Below are positions 47,699 through 56,437 of a stretch of DNA of 64,000 nt, one piece after another. Below the pieces are notes generated by a model that was given only the letters and a program-made list of their open reading frames with translations, did no database searches and had not been told where the DNA came from. Source of the DNA: Saccharopolyspora oryzae (GTDB taxonomy: Bacteria > Actinomycetota > Actinomycetes > Mycobacteriales > Pseudonocardiaceae); contig NZ_JAQGLA010000012.1 in the NCBI RefSeq assembly GCF_027853915.1, positions 1 through 64,000 on the forward strand, written 5' to 3'. Position 1 is the first letter of the stretch. Every line of letters begins with the position of its first letter. Made by a program: the position numbers and the translations under genes.

Positions 47699-48846
47699 AC
47701 AGCCCTGCGATGAACACTGCTGAGCGGCCTGCGGGTCGGAGCGGGACGATGAACGTCGTCGTCGACGCGCGCTGGACGCGCACTGATCAGCACGACGGGA
47801 TCAGCCGCTACGGGGCGAGCCTGATCGAAGCACTGCACCACCTCCATCCGGTGACGATGTTGATCCACGACGAGCGGCAGCTGCGGTTGCTGCCGGAAGG
47901 TGTTCCGCACCTGAAGGTCAACAGCCCGTTCTCGCCGCGCGAGCTGTGGTTGTCGCGCACGCTGAACCGGCTCGGCGCCGACGTGGTGTTCAGCCCGTTG
48001 CAGGTGATCGGGGGATTCCGCCGCGAGTACCGGCTGGTCCTCACGCTGCACGACCTGATCTACTACCGGCACCCGGAGCCGCCGGGCTTCCTGCCGTTGC
48101 CGGTTCGCGTCGCGTGGCGGCTGTACCACAAGGCCTTCTGGCCGCAGCGCGTCATGCTGAACCGGGCCGACGCAGTGGTCACGGTCAGCGAGACGACGCG
48201 CAAGCTCATCGCCGAGCACCGGCTCACCCGGCGTCCGGTCACGGTCGTCCACAATGCACCGTCGCCGATGCCCGAAGACATCGCAGCGGACGAGCCGGAT
48301 GCGGCCGCGGAATCCGCGGGCGGACCTCGCGAACTCGTGTACATGGGTTCGTTCATGCCGTACAAGAACGTGGAAACCCTGGTCGCGGGCATGGCGCTCC
48401 TTCCTGGGTATCGGCTGCACCTGGTCAGCCGGATCGCGCCGCAGCGGGAAGCCGAGCTCCGGGCGCAGCTGCCGCCGGACGCGGACGTGGTTTTCTGGCG
48501 GGGTATCGGGGAGAGCGACTACCAGCGGCTGCTCGGTCGGGCCAGCGCGCTGGTCACCGCTTCTCGGGACGAGGGGTTCGGACTGCCGGTCATCGAGGCG
48601 ATGAACGCGGGGACGCCGGTGGTCTGCAGCGATCTGGAGATCTTCCACGAGGTCACCGGTGGCCACGCGGAGTTCTTCGACCCGGGGTCGTCGAAGGACT
48701 TCGCCGCTGCGGTGCGCCGAGTGGAGGATCCTCAGGCTCGTGCTGACCTGGTGGCCGCTGCTCGCAGCCAGGCGGCGGAGTTCACCTGGGCCAACTCCGC
48801 CGAACGACTGCTGGAGCTGATGCAGGACCTGGCCTTGGCGCGCTGA
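47695..48846 (+). CDS. GT4-family glycosyltransferase (second)
   Basis: 383 aa, GT-B. N-terminal VVVDARWTRTDQHDGISRYGA, TLHDLIYYRHPEPPGF, NRADAVVTVSETTRKLIAEH; C-terminal ELVYMGSFMPYKNVETLVAG and SRDEGFGLPVIEAMNAGTPVVCSDLEI. Likely a second sugar transferase acting after the first. ATG overlaps the hydrolase stop. The operon ends here, followed by the D3 element. Confidence 0.9.
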   Translation: MNSPAMNTAERPAGRSGTMNVVVDARWTRTDQHDGISRYGASLIEALHHLHPVTMLIHDERQLRLLPEGVPHLKVNSPFSPRELWLSRTLNRLGADVVFSPLQVIGGFRREYRLVLTLHDLIYYRHPEPPGFLPLPVRVAWRLYHKAFWPQRVMLNRADAVVTVSETTRKLIAEHRLTRRPVTVVHNAPSPMPEDIAADEPDAAAESAGGPRELVYMGSFMPYKNVETLVAGMALLPGYRLHLVSRIAPQREAELRAQLPPDADVVFWRGIGESDYQRLLGRASALVTASRDEGFGLPVIEAMNAGTPVVCSDLEIFHEVTGGHAEFFDPGSSKDFAAAVRRVEDPQARADLVAAARSQAAEFTWANSAERLLELMQDLALAR

Positions 48847-48877
48847 GCTGTCGGGGGCTCGCTCAGCGAGATTTTCC

Positions 48878-49112
48878 ATCCTCGTTCTGCGTAGCGGTGC
48901 GGGTAGCGGAACCTCAGCGTCCGCCTGGCTGCGGGATCCCGTTTTATGTATGTCCAATACACGGCGAACGGGCTGTCCTCGCCAGGCGAACGCTGAGAAC
49001 CCGCGGCGGTGCCGGTTGCGGGGGTGGGTTATGCGCCTTCGGCGCATGCGACCTCGCCGCGCGGTGCTGGTCGTGCTTCGCGTCGCAGCCCGGGCAGGAT
49101 GAAAAGGCTCAG
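48878..49112. repeat. D-family element, copy D3 (long form)
   Basis: About 235 nt. Outer inverted ends TTTTCCATCCTCGTTCTGC and GGGCAGGATGAAAA; inner inverted pair CCTCAGCGTCCGCCTGG and CCAGGCGAACGCTGAGA; an AT-rich core TTTTATGTATGTCCAATAC; and a TGCGCCTTCGGCGCA hairpin with a UUCG tetraloop. The right end GGCTCA supplies the TGA stop codon of the I36 inhibitor gene. Lies between convergent genes. Confidence 0.88.
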
Positions 49113-49531
49113 TGCGACCAGACCTTGATGGCGCGGGGCACGTAGGTGGACTTCGGTGCCTGCGCGCCGGGTGGGTAGGTCGCGAAGTCACCCTCGGTGT
49201 CGCAGTGCTGGTCCTGGTACACGGTCACGTGGTGCCCCGTGTTGTTCACAAAGGACAGTGCTTCGCCCTCCTGCGCCAGCGGGACGCATTGCTCCATCGC
49301 GAAGGCTGAGTTGTTGACGCTGATGTCGTGCCGCTGACCGGCGTGGTTCTCCTCGTTCCACACGCAGAAACTGCCTTCGGGACAAGGGTTTTCCGGTGCT
49401 TCGGCGGCATGCGCTCGGTTCGCGCCGAGCAGGCCGGCGGTGATGGCCAGCAGTGTCGCGAGAACTGCTCGCACGGCCCAGGATGAGCGCGCTGCGGTAC
49501 GGTTCGGGGCGGACGAGATGGACGCAGACAT
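49109..49531 (-). CDS. Secreted peptidase inhibitor family I36-like protein
   Basis: 140 aa. Signal peptide (Arg-containing n-region, AVLATLLAITAGLLGANRAHA, cut before AEAPEN). The mature part, CPEGSFCVWNEENHAGQ, FVNNTGHHVTVYQD, is the beta-gamma crystallin-like I36 domain found in the Streptomyces metalloprotease inhibitor SMPI. It may protect against proteases or act as an envelope protein. ATG at 49531 preceded by GGAAGGACT. The stop codon is shared with D3. Confidence 0.9.
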   Translation of the reverse strand: MSASISSAPNRTAARSSWAVRAVLATLLAITAGLLGANRAHAAEAPENPCPEGSFCVWNEENHAGQRHDISVNNSAFAMEQCVPLAQEGEALSFVNNTGHHVTVYQDQHCDTEGDFATYPPGAQAPKSTYVPRAIKVWSH

Positions 49532-49788
49532 GCGAAAGTCCTTCCATGTTGGGAAAATCAGGAGATCGCGGCCGGATCGGGCCGACTGGGACCAAGATTC
49601 CCGAAGTCCGGATCGCAGCGCCAGCAATTAAGCTGGATACACCCCGACCGGGTGGTTTTCGCGGTCTGTCCGGTTCTGCTGACCGGCACCGGCGCGGGAA
49701 CCGGCGAGCCCCGCCGCCCGGACCGACAATCGGGCGATGAGCGATTCCGCCGAGACGAACCAGTGGGTGGATCGGGCGCGAGGAGCTG
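49532..49788. other. Divergent intergenic region
   Basis: 257 nt between the I36 gene (-) and YrhK (+). Contains an ATG-started frame at 49737 that is probably the true 5' end of the YrhK gene displaced by a frameshift. No other gene seen. Confidence 0.4.
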
Positions 49789-50022
49789 GTGATCCGGCGG
49801 CGCTACGAGGTGGCCGGCATCGTCAACGACTTCCTCATCGCGCTCTGGTTCATCGTCGGCAGCCTGCTGTTCTTCCACGAATCCACCACGAACGCCGAGA
49901 CCTGGATGTTCCTGCTGGGCAGCTGCGAGCTGGCGATCCGCCCGGTGATCCGGCTGACCCGCTTCGTGCACCTGCGCCGGCTGCGGCCGGCCGGGGTGCG
50001 GGGCTCGGACCAGGAATTCTGA
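49789..50022 (+). CDS. YrhK-like membrane protein, probably frameshifted at its 5' end
   Basis: 77 aa from GTG 49789: RRRYEVAGIVNDFLIALWFI, VGSLLFFHE, LFLLGSCELAIRPVIRL are the YrhK pattern with two membrane helices. Just upstream in the same frame the sequence reads IGREELV, which belongs to the family before RRRYEV, but that frame has no start and meets a stop 54 nt upstream. An ATG at 49737 in another frame reads MSDSAETNQWVD and then diverges. A one-base indel near 49770 would join them. So this is either a real frameshift, a sequencing error, or an internal start. Confidence 0.6.
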   Translation: MIRRRYEVAGIVNDFLIALWFIVGSLLFFHESTTNAETWMFLLGSCELAIRPVIRLTRFVHLRRLRPAGVRGSDQEF

Positions 50023-50068
50023 AAACCCCGCACCCGGACGGAAGGCCGGCGCGTGAATTCGACCGGAA

Positions 50069-50167
50069 TGAGCCTTTTTCATCCTGTCCGGCCTTCGACC
50101 AGACCAGGCGGGCGCTGAGGTTCCGCTACCCGCACCGCCACGCAGGACGAGAACGGAAAAACCTCAA
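50069..50167. repeat. D-family element, copy D4 (short form, reversed)
   Basis: Read on the - strand: TGAGGTTTTTCCGTTCTCGTCC, TGCGTGGCGGTGCGGG, AGCGGAACCTCAGCG, ending GACAGGATGAAAAAGGCTCA. It begins 1 nt after the TGA stop of the secreted - strand gene. Lies between convergent genes. Confidence 0.87.
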
Positions 50168-50524
50168 TCAGAGGTAGCAGCCGCTGACGAAACCGCTGAC
50201 CGAGGTGCGCCGATTCGTGATTTCGAACCATTCCGAATTGTTCGAACCGTCGGCGCAGCGAACGTTTTCCCCGGGCACCGAACCGCGGATCGCAGCGCGG
50301 TCGCCGGGGCCTCCCGAACCCCGCGCGTCGGCGGCCGTGCTGGGCTCCGACCGGATCAGCACGCCGGGCTCCCTGAAGTCCCGAAGCTGGCTCTGATCAG
50401 CGGTCTTGGCCAGCGCGTCCTTGATCCCGACGGCGATCGTGCCCAGGTGTCCGCCCAGTCCCGACACCGGCAGCGCGGCGGCGACCACCGCGCTGAGCAG
50501 CGCATTGCGAATGGCGGTGCGCAT
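50168..50524 (-). CDS. Small secreted protein with SH3-like end
   Basis: 118 aa. Signal peptide-like N-terminus AIRNALLSAVVAAALPVSG. The C-terminal 70 residues (GVLIRSEPSTAADARGSG; CADGSNNSEWFEITN; SGFVSGCYL) have the pattern of short bacterial SH3 domains that bind cell wall (Rx-pattern, WxxIxN, GFVSGxYL). Two Cys residues probably form a disulfide. ATG at 50524 with GGGGGGAC upstream. Followed by D4. Confidence 0.82.
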   Translation of the reverse strand: MRTAIRNALLSAVVAAALPVSGLGGHLGTIAVGIKDALAKTADQSQLRDFREPGVLIRSEPSTAADARGSGGPGDRAAIRGSVPGENVRCADGSNNSEWFEITNRRTSVSGFVSGCYL

Positions 50525-50772
50525 CGTGTCCCCCCACTTCGCCCGCCGGATCGCCCACGATTTCCCCCTGCTAATGCGGAAGCGATCTCTTTACGGACGG
50601 GCTGAGTTCCATTTTATGGAGAATTCCGGGGTTTCGGCAGTATCCGATTGGGTAGAGCGAATTCGTGCGCGGCGGCCGAACGGCCGGTGACGGTCCGCGA
50701 TGGGCTCGGTCCACCGGGCACCACCTGTGGGGGAGCGGTCCGGGATCCCGACGCGCTGAGTGCTGGAACGGC
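50525..50772. other. Intergenic region
   Basis: About 250 nt between the secreted protein start and the symporter terminator. Contains no gene I can support; presumably the promoter of the secreted protein. Confidence 0.35.
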
Positions 50773-50807
50773 GGAGGCCCCCGGGACGGTTGGTCCTGGG
50801 GGCCTCC
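50773..50807 (-). terminator. Hairpin terminator of the actP operon
   Basis: GGAGGCCCCCxGGAC and GTCCxGGGGGCCTCC form a 14-bp stem with a short loop, 12 nt beyond the symporter stop. No U tract. Confidence 0.8.
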
Positions 50808-50818
50808 GGTGGGACGCG

Positions 50819-52414
50819 TCAGCCGACTCGCGAGCCGATGCCGGTCAGCGACCGGACCTCCATCTCGGCCTTGCGCTCGTCGTCCACCTCGTCGCTGCTG
50901 CCCAGGAAGGTGCCGATGATGCCGCAGATGAACGAGATCGGGATGGACACGATGCCCGGGTTCTTCAGCGGGAAGAACGCGAAGTCCACGCTCGGCAGGA
51001 TCGACTCGGGGGAGCCGGAGACCACCGGCGAGAAGATCACCAGCAGCAGGCAGGACGCCAGACCGCTGTAGATGCCCCACAGCGTGCCGCGGGTGTTGAA
51101 GCGCTTCCAGAACAGCGAGTACAGCAGCGTGGACAGGTTCGCCGAAGCGGCGAAGGCGAACGCCAGACCGACCAGGAACGCGATGTTCTGACCGTTGACC
51201 AGGATGCCGCCCAGGATCGACGCCCCGCCGATCACCAGCGCGGTCATGCGGGCCACCTTCACCACGTCGTCGGAATCGACGTCGCCGCGGCGGATCACGT
51301 TGGCGTAGATGTCGTGCGCGAACGACGCCGACGCGGTCAGCGTCAGACCCGCGACCACGGCCAGGATGGTGGCGAAGGCGACCGCGGCGACGATGCCCAG
51401 CAGCACCGTGCCGCCGATGCGGTAGGCCAGCAGCGGCGCCGCGGAGTTCTCCGCACCGGGCGCGGACTGGATGGCCTCGGTGCCCACCAGCGCGGCCGCG
51501 CCGTAGCCGATGATCAGCGTGCAGATGTAGAAGGCCGCGACCACCCAGATCGCCCACGCCACCGAACGGCGCGCCTCGCGGGCGTCGGGCACGGTGTAGA
51601 AGCGCATCAGCACGTGGGGCAGACCGCCGACGCCCAGCACCAGCGCCAGCGACAGCGACACGAAGTCGAGCTGGGTCAGCTCGGACTTCCCGTACTGCAC
51701 GCCCGGCGCGAAGATGGCCTTGCCGTGCGGGTTGTTGTCCGCGGCGCGGAGCAGCAGGTCGGTCATGCTGTAGCCGAACTTGCCGAGCAGGAAGATCGTG
51801 ATCAGGGCGACGCACAGCAGCAGCATCGCGGCCTTGATGATCTGCACCCAGGTGGTGCCCTTCATGCCGCCGACCAGCACGTACACCATCATCACCAGGC
51901 CGACCACGGCGATCACGAGCGCCTGGCCGAACGTGCTGTGCACGTCGAGCAGCAGGGCGACCAGACCGCCGGCACCGGCCATCTGGGCGATCATGTAGAT
52001 GATCGTGATGGCCAGCGTTGAGGCGGCCGCCGCCGCGCGCACCGGGCGCTGCCGCATCCGGAAGCTGAGCACGTCGCCCATGGTGAAGCGGCCGGTGTTG
52101 CGCATCCGCTCGGCCACCAGCAGCAGGTTGATCAGCCAGGCGACCAGGAAGCCGATGGAGTACAGGAAGCCGTCGTAGCCGTAGACCGCGATGGCGCCGG
52201 CGATGCCCAGGAACGATGCTGCCGACAGGTAGTCACCGGACAGCGCGATGCCGTTCTGCGCACCGCTGAACGAACTGCCCGCGACGAAGTAGTCGCTGGA
52301 ACTGCCGCGGCTGCTCACCCGGTACACGATGAACAGCGTGATCAGCACGAACGCTGCGAAGACGGTGGTGTTGATGATTGCGCTGTCGCCCAGGAACAGC
52401 TGCTGGTCCTTCAT
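50819..52414 (-). CDS. actP: Cation/acetate symporter
   Basis: 531 aa, about 13 membrane segments, sodium:solute symporter family. SSSDYFVAGSSFSGAQNGIALSGDYLSAASFLG, AQMAGAGGLVALLL, GGLPHVLMRFYTVPDAREARRS and SASFAHDIYANVIRRG are the ActP (YjcG) pattern. Imports acetate or another short carboxylate with Na+/H+. ATG at 52414 overlaps the DUF485 gene by 4 nt, the usual yjcH-actP arrangement. Confidence 0.93.
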   Translation of the reverse strand: MKDQQLFLGDSAIINTTVFAAFVLITLFIVYRVSSRGSSSDYFVAGSSFSGAQNGIALSGDYLSAASFLGIAGAIAVYGYDGFLYSIGFLVAWLINLLLVAERMRNTGRFTMGDVLSFRMRQRPVRAAAAASTLAITIIYMIAQMAGAGGLVALLLDVHSTFGQALVIAVVGLVMMVYVLVGGMKGTTWVQIIKAAMLLLCVALITIFLLGKFGYSMTDLLLRAADNNPHGKAIFAPGVQYGKSELTQLDFVSLSLALVLGVGGLPHVLMRFYTVPDAREARRSVAWAIWVVAAFYICTLIIGYGAAALVGTEAIQSAPGAENSAAPLLAYRIGGTVLLGIVAAVAFATILAVVAGLTLTASASFAHDIYANVIRRGDVDSDDVVKVARMTALVIGGASILGGILVNGQNIAFLVGLAFAFAASANLSTLLYSLFWKRFNTRGTLWGIYSGLASCLLLVIFSPVVSGSPESILPSVDFAFFPLKNPGIVSIPISFICGIIGTFLGSSDEVDDERKAEMEVRSLTGIGSRVG

Positions 52415-52830
52415 CGTTCGAGCTCTCCCGCGTCCTGTCGGATCTCGTCGACCTTCGGGTCGATGTGGCGGCGCGCGAACCGCAGGTAGAGGGTGGTCAG
52501 CCCGACCGTGGTGACGAACTGGGCGACGCCCAGCACCAGCCCCACGTTGATCTCGCCGACGAGCGGCTGGGCCATGAATTCCCGGGCGTAGGCGGCGACC
52601 GCGACGTAGGCGATGTACCAGATCAGGAAAAACGCCGTTGCGGGAAAAACGAACCATTTCAGTCGGCGGCGCAGCGAGCGGAATTCCTCGCTCTGCTCGA
52701 TAGTGCGGAAATCGAGCTGTTCCGGGGTGTTCCGAACCGAGCTCTTGTCGATTCCGCCGAAGGCCGACCGCGGATTTCCGGGCTGGTCACCTGGGCCGCC
52801 GCGCAGCGCGGATTGCGTTGCGTTGCTCAT
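52411..52830 (-). CDS. DUF485 membrane protein (YjcH-like)
   Basis: 139 aa. An N-terminal soluble part (about 1-60), then FRSLRRRLKWFVFPATAFFLIWYIAYVAVAAYA and VGEINVGLVLGVAQFVTTVG, two membrane helices and FARRHIDPKVDEIR, all DUF485 traits. Usual partner of ActP. ATG at 52830 follows GGAAGGACCC. Confidence 0.9.
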   Translation of the reverse strand: MSNATQSALRGGPGDQPGNPRSAFGGIDKSSVRNTPEQLDFRTIEQSEEFRSLRRRLKWFVFPATAFFLIWYIAYVAVAAYAREFMAQPLVGEINVGLVLGVAQFVTTVGLTTLYLRFARRHIDPKVDEIRQDAGELER

Positions 52831-53545
52831 GGGTCCTTCCTGGTACTTCGCGGTGGGCCCGCCGGGCGCGCGCGGGCCGGCGGAGGCGGGGAATTCTAAC
52901 CACTTCCCGCGCGAGATCGAAAGTGTGGTGATCAACACGTGGGACGCCGTTTTCCAGGATCTCAGATGCTGCGACTCGGCCTTCGCCGGGTTCCCGCGCG
53001 AATCGTGGTTACCGTCTGGTACTGCCAGGTCAGCAGCTGTGGAGAGGTCGGTTGATCTGATCGACCAGGCATTTCATCGCGGCGCGGGCGGCTAAGTCGC
53101 CCCGGCACTGGGCTGAACGAGTGAAAACGATGGCGACTCTTCGCCGACTTCGACCACTCGGTGTGACATCCCCTGTTTGTCGTAGTCGAATGGTAAAAAG
53201 CCCCCGGTGCTATCACTTCACCAGGGGCTTATAGTGCTTGGGCAGTGAAAGGCAGCCGCCCCACGGGAAAGGTAACGGTTCGGTACCGGTGTCGCTATTG
53301 CGCCGGCCGGAGATGCTAATGGTGACGCTGAGTGCCGCCGGAGCCCCATCGGTACAGCGCAGTGCCGCATGGCGATTCCATGCGCCCGGAGCCTCCCGTC
53401 CGCAGCTGGATTTCACCCCCGACCACCCAGACGACGATTGCGGGACCGCACGCATGCGCCGTTCTCCCCACCATTGTTCGCCCGAGAGGCCCCGAACCGC
53501 GACCGACCAGCGCGGAGCCCCGAGCTCGACGCCAGGAGGGCGCCC
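52831..53545. other. 715-nt divergent region between actP operon and conservon
   Basis: No gene supported. Contains the leftward terminator at 53193-53230. TATAGT at 53230 could be a -10 but lacks a -35. Unusually long for this genome and may hold a small RNA. Confidence 0.35.
53193..53230 (-). terminator. Orphan leftward intrinsic terminator
   Basis: On the - strand AAGCCCCTGGTG pairs with CACCGGGGGCTT and is followed by TTTACC, a well-formed intrinsic terminator with a U tract. No annotated - strand gene ends nearby; the next - strand gene starts 363 nt further left. It implies a - strand transcript from within or upstream of the conservon leader. Confidence 0.6.
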
Positions 53546-56383
53546 GTGAGCGAGGGGAAGTTCGGGCGACTTCGCGACGCCGCGGTCCAGTGGCGCAACT
53601 GGTCCCTGCCGGTCAAGCTCGGCGCCGTCGTCCTGGTTCCAGTCATCTTCGCGGTCGCGCTCGGCATCGGGCAGATCCGCTGGCAGGTCGATCGCGCCGC
53701 TGAGTTCGGCCGCGTCGCTGAAGTGCTCGACGCGGTGGACCAGATCGAACCGCTCATCGACGGGTTGCAGCGGGAGCGCAACAGCGCGGTCGAGGTCCTG
53801 GTCGACAACGGCGACGTCCGCGCTGTCGATCGGGACGCGGCCGCGGTGGACGGCGCGGTCGGCGAGCTCGGCGAGCTCGCCTCGGCCGACGTCTTCGGCC
53901 CGGTCGTCGCGGACCGCTACCGCGAACTCCGGCCGCAGCTCGACGGGCTCGCCGCGCTGCGCCAGCAGGTGCAGGGCCACCAGCTGCGCGCGGACCAGGC
54001 CATCGGCGCCTACAGCGGTGTGATCAACTCGGCGATGTCGTTGAACCGCGCGCTGACCGGCAGCGTCGCCGACCAGCGCCTGTCCAGCACGGCATTCGCG
54101 ATGCAGGACATGCTGGCCCTGATCGAAGAGGTCCGGCTGCAGCAGGTGTGGGTGCTGACCGGTCTGGGCGAGGGCAGCCTCTCGCCGCAGGCGCTGGACA
54201 ACCTCCAGGGGTCGCGCGCCCGGCTCCTGGGCAAGATCACCGATGCCCGCGCCACGGTCGCCGCGCACTGGCAGCGCCGGTTGGACGAAACGCTGCTCAC
54301 CCCGCCGATCGTGGAACGCAACCGGATGCTGGCCGCGTTGCTGAAGGAGAGCACCGACAACGTCTACAGCGGCGAGTACTCGGTTGCGCGGGAAGACTGG
54401 AACCGGGGCAGCGACGCATCGGTCAGGACGATCAACGACGGTCGTGACGAGCTCGCGAACGAGGTGCGGGCAACCGCGGCGGACCTGGAGGACGAGGCCA
54501 GCGACACCGCCGGTTGGGACTCCGTGCTGCTGCTGTCGGCGCTGATCATGGCCGCCGCGATCATCATCCTGATCACCCGCCAGCTGCTCGGTTCGCTGCG
54601 CGAGCTGCGCACACGCGCGGTGGACGCGGCCGACTACGAGCTGCCGGCCGCGGTCGACGCGATCCGGCAGGGCAAGCGCGCCGACGCCGCGGTGAGCCCG
54701 GTTCCGGTCGACACCACCGACGAGGTCGGCCAGGTGGCCCGCGCCTTCGACGAGGTGAACGAGCAGGCGCTGCGCCTGGCGGTCGAGCAGGCAGACCTGC
54801 GGCGCGGCTACAGCGACGTGTTCGTCAGCGTGTCCCGGCGGAGCCAGAGCCTCCTGGAACGGCAGCTGCGGCTGTTCGAAGAGCTGGAGCAGGACGAGGA
54901 AGACCCCGACCAGCTCGCCCGGTTGTTCCAGCTGGACCACCTGGCGACCCGGATGCGCCGCAACAACGAGAACCTGATGGTGCTCTCGGGCCAGGACCTG
55001 GCCCGGCGGTTCAACCAGCCGACCGATCTGGCCGACGTGCTGCGAGCCGCGGTCTCCGAGATCGAGCAGTACCCGCGGGTCGTCGTGCAGCCGCCGCCCG
55101 CGGTGAAGCTGCGCGGCCACACCGCCAGCGACCTGGTGCGCCTGGTGGCCGAACTGCTGGACAACGCGGCGAACTTCTCCGCCCCGGACACCACGGTGAC
55201 CGTGTCCAGCTACCAGGCCGGCGACGGCACGGTGGTGCTCGACGTGCTCGACGCGGGCATCGGCATGGGCGACGCGGAGCTGGCTCGCGCCAACCAGCGG
55301 CTGGCCGAGGTCGACGAGGACGACCTCGGCTCCTCCCGGCGGATGGGCCTGTTCGTGGCCGGTCGTCTCGCGGTGCGGCACGGCGTCGGCGTCGAGCTGC
55401 ACGGCGGCCCGGACGTCGAGGGCGTCCGCGCGACCGTGATGATCCCGGCCGAGCACGTGGTTCCGGCCGGCACCGGGTCGGTGCTGCCCACCCCCGGTGC
55501 GGCCGCGGCTTCCGCGCTGCCGACCCGCCGCAACGGCCACTCGCACACCGAGCTGCCGACCTCCGGCGAGCTGCCGCGCCGGGTCCCGGCGGAGACTTCG
55601 CCGTGGCAGGAGCCGGGGTCGTCGAGCTTGTTCGAGCCGCGCTCCCCGGAACCGGAGGACTCGCCGACGGCGCACCTGTTCGACGCGCCGCTGGACATCC
55701 CGCAGCAACCGCGGTCGATCCCCGGGGACTTCGACTGGCCCGGCGTCGAACCGCCCGTCGCCCGGCCGGTGGAAGAGCCGCCGGCCAGCGAGGACGTCTC
55801 CACCCAGTGGTTCCAGCCGGCGAGCGAGAACCCGCAGCTGAAGGCGCTGACCGAGACCGGTGAGTTCAGCTGGCCCGGTGCGGAGGACGAGTTCCCCGCC
55901 GAGCCGGAGCCCGCCGAGCCGGAAGTGCCGCCGCTGACCGAGTCCGGGCTGCCGCGCCGCACGCCGCGCGGCGAGACCGAACCGGCCAAGCAGACCCGGA
56001 GCGCGGAGGACATCAGCCGGCGGCTGGCCCAGAACGGGGTGCAGTTCGGCGGTTCCACGGATTCCCGGCCCAGCCCGGTCGACCCGGCGGAGTCTGAGCC
56101 GTGGATCCCGAACGACGTGGGTGCGGACGACGCGTGGAACTTCGCCGCCGACAAGGCGCGCGAGGCGGCGGAGGCCGCCGCGAACCCGGAACCCGGCTCG
56201 TTCACCAACGCCGGACTGCCGCGCCGCACCCCGAAGGCGCACCTGGTCCCGGGTAGCGTCTCGAATTCCGAGCCGACCAGCACTGGGATGTTCCAGCGCG
56301 ATGCGGACAAGCTCCGCGGTCGGCTGGCCGACTTCCAGAGCGGCGCGAGCCGCGGTCGGCACCGAGCAACCGACGAGGATTGA
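53546..56383 (+). CDS. cvnA: Conservon sensor kinase CvnA
   Basis: 945 aa. TM1 at about 26-45 (LPVKLGAVVLVPVIFAVALG), extracellular nitrate/sulfonate-sensing-like domain to about 325, TM2 (LLLSALIMAAAIIILITRQLL), HAMP, then a dimerisation helix (LLERQLRLFEELEQDE; LFQLDHLATRMRRNNENLMV) and HATPase: ELLDNAANFSAPDT, LDAGIGMGD, SSRRMGLFVAGRLAVRHG. The long acidic C-tail carries three LPRR(T/V)P repeats, a CvnA hallmark. No orthodox His phosphorylation motif is obvious beyond LDHLATRMRR. The GTG at 53546 has AGGAGGG upstream. First of four conservon genes. Confidence 0.93.
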   Translation: MSEGKFGRLRDAAVQWRNWSLPVKLGAVVLVPVIFAVALGIGQIRWQVDRAAEFGRVAEVLDAVDQIEPLIDGLQRERNSAVEVLVDNGDVRAVDRDAAAVDGAVGELGELASADVFGPVVADRYRELRPQLDGLAALRQQVQGHQLRADQAIGAYSGVINSAMSLNRALTGSVADQRLSSTAFAMQDMLALIEEVRLQQVWVLTGLGEGSLSPQALDNLQGSRARLLGKITDARATVAAHWQRRLDETLLTPPIVERNRMLAALLKESTDNVYSGEYSVAREDWNRGSDASVRTINDGRDELANEVRATAADLEDEASDTAGWDSVLLLSALIMAAAIIILITRQLLGSLRELRTRAVDAADYELPAAVDAIRQGKRADAAVSPVPVDTTDEVGQVARAFDEVNEQALRLAVEQADLRRGYSDVFVSVSRRSQSLLERQLRLFEELEQDEEDPDQLARLFQLDHLATRMRRNNENLMVLSGQDLARRFNQPTDLADVLRAAVSEIEQYPRVVVQPPPAVKLRGHTASDLVRLVAELLDNAANFSAPDTTVTVSSYQAGDGTVVLDVLDAGIGMGDAELARANQRLAEVDEDDLGSSRRMGLFVAGRLAVRHGVGVELHGGPDVEGVRATVMIPAEHVVPAGTGSVLPTPGAAAASALPTRRNGHSHTELPTSGELPRRVPAETSPWQEPGSSSLFEPRSPEPEDSPTAHLFDAPLDIPQQPRSIPGDFDWPGVEPPVARPVEEPPASEDVSTQWFQPASENPQLKALTETGEFSWPGAEDEFPAEPEPAEPEVPPLTESGLPRRTPRGETEPAKQTRSAEDISRRLAQNGVQFGGSTDSRPSPVDPAESEPWIPNDVGADDAWNFAADKAREAAEAAANPEPGSFTNAGLPRRTPKAHLVPGSVSNSEPTSTGMFQRDADKLRGRLADFQSGASRGRHRATDED

Positions 56384-56437
56384 CATGGGGTCCGCAGCGC
56401 GAAGGCGTGATCACCTCGGCGACGAACAGGAGGTTGC

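Noticed and set aside
53213-56386. Very long antisense open frame opposite cvnA (over 1000 codons)
   Set aside because: Mirror of a GC-rich coding strand: it lies exactly under a well-supported gene, has Arg/Gly/Val-biased composition and no family similarity. The same holds for long frames opposite urease (6.3-8.9 kb), the FtsK-like gene and the GT operon.
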